Source: Balanoglossus misakiensis (lineage: Eukaryota > Hemichordata). From it: a stretch of DNA of 64,000 nt. The DNA is taken from assembly GCA_040954595.2 (NCBI GenBank), contig CM082596.2, positions 10,788,001 through 10,852,000 on the forward strand, written 5' to 3'. Shown here in pieces: positions 60,904-64,000 of this stretch (positions are counted from its first letter, which is position 1; every line of letters starts with the position of its first letter). The notes under the pieces are model-generated. The model did no database searches, was not told the DNA's origin, and saw only the letters and a program-made list of their open reading frames with translations. Both the position numbers and the translations under genes were made by a program.

Positions 60904-62395
60904 GTAACAACAAAGGTTTACTTTGTGTACGATACAATATGGGCACACGCCATCATCACACCCTTATTGTTCCTGATATAATGGCATTTTGTGCTGCGTG
61001 TAAACGGAGGATTTACTCAAAAAAGGCTTGACAATACCTAACTGGACACATCAAGTGTTATTAAAAAAATATCCGCATTTGCGGCTTTCCAAAAAAATCT
61101 CCTCAAGGGTGGATGATCAAAAATAGACCCACGAGAAAAAAAAAGAAAACATAACTTCCGGAAAGCCGGAGTGTCGCTGGTCGCATGATCGCATAACAAC
61201 AAGTTGACTTCTTTTTTTCTTTCAACTGAATGTGAAATATCTGCGTAAAACCCCACCAATACACCCACAATTACATGGTAACAACAATTAAATAAGAGGT
61301 TAAGACATTCAAGGAATATCTTCCGTAAAAAAAGGACACAATCGGCAGCATGAAATTTTACGCTACATGCAACCGGAAGTATTTGTCTGCAAGCACGATG
61401 CACAAAAAGCATGGGCAAAATCGTCATTTATCACAGAAATTTGCCAGCCATCGACAATCAGAGATTAGTACTATGCACGGTCGGTTTGTTACGACTTCCT
61501 GTGCGACGAAGGAACGTAAGAAATGCCAAATCTTGGAAAAACTGGGAGACAAAAATCCAAAACAAGTGAAGTTCTGGAAACAAAACAATCGAGACAGGTT
61601 CGGAACTACGCAATGTTCTTTTTGACGGCAAACGTAAAATTAACACTAACAGTTTAACAATGAAACACATCGTAGCACTTCTTGTATGCTGAAGATTTCA
61701 TATTTTAAAGAATTTCCGATCGACGGATTGTCTTCTTACAGAAAAACGGTCACAATCTCCGCGATGACTTCTACAACACGACATTCGGCGTCGCGTCATC
61801 ATACACAAACAATTACTTGCTCTTCACAAATAGTTGTAAAATTGTGAAAAAAAAATAGAATACCTACCTTTTTATGGAGTAATGAAAACCTTAGATGATC
61901 AACATGGTACGGACGCAGCGTAAAAAAGCTTCTACTTCTGTGGAGTCGTTTGGACGCAAACTTTAAGTGGACCGACGACGAGGAAGCAGCAGTGCGATGC
62001 TCGCGAACTGTAGCATACTGGATATGACGCTCGACGATATGCGATTCGGGTTAAAATTCACAGTCAGATATCACGACCAAAAAATAATCTCTTGGCCATG
62101 AGTGTTTTCAATAATTGTCTGTCTTCAAATGAAGACATGAAAAGTTTATTCGAGACCATTATTGGAAGAAATTAAGTTATATAATGTTTAAAATTGCAGC
62201 AAAAATCGGCGGGATTCGACCGGCATCAAACAACAATTGTATTCCGAAGATCACTAAGATTACTTGTCGTCTGCAAAGCAGTCAGGGGTGTTGGACACTG
62301 ACGATCGCCCATCCACGACCGATTGACACCTTTTGTAATTATTCCATTTAGGTTCAAAACCGGCTAATCCCCTTTTCCTTTGATGTTTGCCGCCC
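60904..62395 (-). promoter_or_regulatory. 5' region of the transposase, promoter and leader not resolved
   Basis: No convincing ORF; the overlapping ORFs at 61038-61427 and 61350-61670 have no domain. A good splice donor (AAAAAG then GTAGGTA) at 61868 on the minus strand could end a non-coding leader exon. A terminal-repeat-like motif, ATAGACCCACGAGAAAAA, lies at 61123-61140. The part nearest the right end contains several CG-rich patches. Confidence 0.35.
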
Positions 62396-62426
62396 TTTCC
62401 TGTCCCTTTTTTCTCTAGGGTCTATG
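62396..62426 (-). repeat. Right terminal inverted repeat of the P-like element
   Basis: 31 bp ending CTCTAGGGTCTATG, the inverted partner of 47305-47335 with one mismatch. Confidence 0.9.
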
Positions 62427-62433
62427 CCTGAAC
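62427..62433. repeat. Target-site duplication, right copy (CCTGAAC)
   Basis: Seven bases directly after the right terminal repeat, identical to 47298-47304. Confidence 0.85.
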
Positions 62434-63340
62434 ACTTCACCAGCATAGTTCAATCCAAACCCAATTGTTTTTATGATAAAGTTGGACCTCTAAAGAGGAA
62501 ACTGGGGGTGAAAGGGTTAAAGATTCCCCTTTCCAATGAATCCCATAAAATTGTTCAAACTTCAAAACTGCGGCAAGAGGAACACAAAACCAGTATTCAC
62601 TAACTGCTCTTTCTGCCACGCCTAGACACATTCAAAATGATTTTTTTTTGTATCAGGATTTTTTACATCAAAGACCAATCACATTGTAGAGGGTGCTCTC
62701 CTATTCCAAATCTTTTCTGTCATGTGACCAGGGTACTGTACTACTTGGCAATAAAATACCAAGTACATCCCGTTCTGATTTTCAAAGATCAAATCCTTTA
62801 TGTGAAAATGAGGTTATGAAAAAAGAGCATTCCAATGACCTCTGAGGTCTCACAAAATCTCACACATTAATTTTCAAGCTACAGCAATAATATTGAATGT
62901 TCAGAACATAACACTAGACATTTTTTCCCCTTGAGAGCCAAATGGAATGAAAAACCAGGGTTGATACAAATGACGTTCCTAATTTCAATATATATCTCTT
63001 GCAATTTACAATCATTACTTATATAAGAATTGTACAGGAAAATACGTCTGTAGCGGTTATGGCTGGTGCATACAAATACACCTGAAACACTCGAACAGTA
63101 TAAATATTTGAAAACTAGTGGGCTAATGGGAAGGAACAGAATACGACACATTCAAGGGTTGGCGGAAACTTGGCAAATCTTTAATATGCAGATGAAAAAG
63201 AGTTTGACAAAACCAGCTCCAAGCCGCCAAACCAGGGGAGGGGAAGCATTCAGGGAGTTCCCATTAGCCAGTAAAATACAAAACTGCCCAGTAACTTGCG
63301 AGAAAGATTCCTAACACGTTGGAGAAAAGATGTGAAAACT
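62434..63340. other. No gene seen
   Basis: Right flank of the transposon. Short ORFs at 62637-62819, 62879-63151 and 63066-63314 show no recognisable motif, and nothing else stands out. Confidence 0.55.
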
Positions 63341-63921
63341 TCAAGACTGATTGTAGTGGGAACGCAAATGCTCTTGCATAGGGGTGGTGACAGAGCAGCA
63401 CTTTTGTGGGCTGACATGTAAGTAGCGCAAGTAAGCGGAAGATGTCCAGTCCCCGTGCAATTTGATAAGTTCTCCAGGAACCCCTGCTTCGAGAGGGAAA
63501 GAAGCGCCGCCCCTGCGGAAACTATGGCCTGAGTAGATAGAGGGGTTGAACCCGGCTTGCGCTAAGACGGAACGCAGAAAAGACACAAATGCGCTGTGGG
63601 TGAGGGGGACTAGGGTACCCTGGGAAGGATAGACAAATGCTGGTGCTCCGGCTGGAGCTGGGATCAAGTCGCGCATGCGTTCGAAAGACGTGACTGGGCA
63701 TAACACTGAGCCCGGCAACCGCGCAACTGGGATGGAGCACACCCGATCATGGGACTGATTGGTTTTTGACCAACGAATGAGAACGTGTAGCCCAAAAGCA
63801 CTAAACTGCATATCCCCCCGACACAGGTGCTTCTGGGGGTCAAAGGTCGTGCGAGAAGGAACAGTAAGGTTGGACTTCCTGAGAAATGTGAAAAAAACCA
63901 ATAAGCAAGAGGTCCAAAAAA
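63341..63921 (-). CDS. Tyrosine recombinase (C-terminal part), DIRS/Crypton-type
   Basis: Cuts and rejoins DNA through a covalent Tyr link, moving a retro- or DNA element. Open from an apparent acceptor (TTTTCATCAAG) at about 63922 to a TGA at 63341-63343. It starts FWTSCLLVFFTFLRKSNLTV, with the first Arg of the active site in FLRKSNL, then WSKTNQ (the beta-hairpin Lys), GHSFRRGGASF (the H-x-x-R pair), HGDW (second His) and AYLRYLHV (a Tyr candidate). All expected catalytic residues can be seen, so the domain may be intact, but the start of the gene is beyond the window. It may be one exon of a DIRS/Ngaro-type retroelement, a Crypton or a domesticated copy; the rest of the element would decide. 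Confidence 0.82.
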
Positions 63922-64000
63922 CTTGATGAAAAGGGTTGGAAAAAATCTAACAAACTATGAAAAGCTAACAGGATATGCGGATTGATGGGCAGCTTCTGAG
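63922..64000 (-). other. Probable intron upstream of the recombinase exon
   Basis: In the recombinase frame a TAG stop lies just upstream of a pyrimidine-rich stretch (TTTTTTCCAACCCTTTTC) and AAG, so this reads as intron or as a break in the frame. Confidence 0.4.

Larger units (their letters stand above)
47305..62426. mobile_element. 15.1-kb P-element-like DNA transposon
   Basis: The two ends are 31-bp terminal inverted repeats with a single mismatch: CATAGACCCTAGAGAAAAA, one variable base, then GGGACAGGAAA (47305-47335 and, inverted, 62396-62426). Both are flanked by the same 7 bp, CCTGAAC (47298-47304 and 62427-62433). P elements also have 31-bp ends; their usual duplication is 8 bp. Inside are two convergent genes: a C2H2 zinc-finger gene on the plus strand and a P-like transposase on the minus strand. 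Without the 3730-bp duplication and one 743-bp insertion plus its TA, the element would be about 10.6 kb. As assembled it is not autonomous, because the transposase is broken. The link of both genes to one mobile unit is inferred from the shared ends. Confidence 0.85.

Noticed and set aside
61350-61625. A THAP or other zinc-finger exon upstream of the transposase
   Set aside because: The Cys and His spacing does not fit a THAP or C2H2 pattern, and the ORF is on the opposite strand.

Overview
The window looks like animal (metazoan) nuclear DNA rich in repeats. The genes that can be read have GT-AG introns, and every recognisable coding region belongs to a mobile element: a non-LTR reverse transcriptase, a P-element-like transposase, and a DIRS/Crypton-type tyrosine recombinase. 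The mix of families suits a marine invertebrate such as a lancelet, hemichordate, mollusc or cnidarian, but nothing here fixes the species. I see no convincing single-copy host gene, no tRNA or rRNA gene and no CRISPR array.

Bases 1-36034 are one uninterrupted satellite with an 88-bp unit (about 409 copies), running off the left edge. It is organised hierarchically: two 876-bp copies, three 1407-bp copies, longer blocks about 1.23, 2.64 and 2.90 kb apart, and a super-unit of about 9.24 kb (block A, 1-4092; block B, 4072-9256; A again at 9244-13335; B again at 23855-29047). The many short ORFs on its minus strand are by-products of the repeat.

Bases 36035-42657 are a large inverted repeat, with arms of about 2.6 kb around a 1.4-kb centre, starting exactly where the satellite stops. 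It carries a decayed non-LTR retrotransposon (plus strand from 39249 through the right arm, mirrored in the left arm) cut by small inverted-repeat elements. From 42658 to 47304 lies a patchwork: a 385-bp TA-flanked element, rearranged pieces of the same retrotransposon tail, (TTTA)n and GGAC-rich modules, a 726-bp composite element with a 118-bp terminal hairpin, and a foldback.

Bases 47305-62426 form the main find, a 15.1-kb DNA transposon of the P-element type. It has 31-bp terminal inverted repeats with one mismatch and a 7-bp target duplication, CCTGAAC. It holds two convergent genes. One is a three-exon plus-strand gene with an acidic N-terminus and one C2H2 zinc finger (47557-49864). 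The other is a multi-exon minus-strand P-like transposase (51527-60901). The transposase is broken: a 743-bp TA-flanked element sits in its main exon and creates a stop, a perfect 3730-bp head-to-tail duplication repeats most of its 5' half, and its last exon has a 1-bp frameshift. Removing the insertion, by inspection, rejoins the reading frame exactly.

To the right, 62434-63340 shows nothing recognisable, and 63341-63921 is the C-terminal part of a tyrosine recombinase on the minus strand, whose earlier exons lie outside the window.
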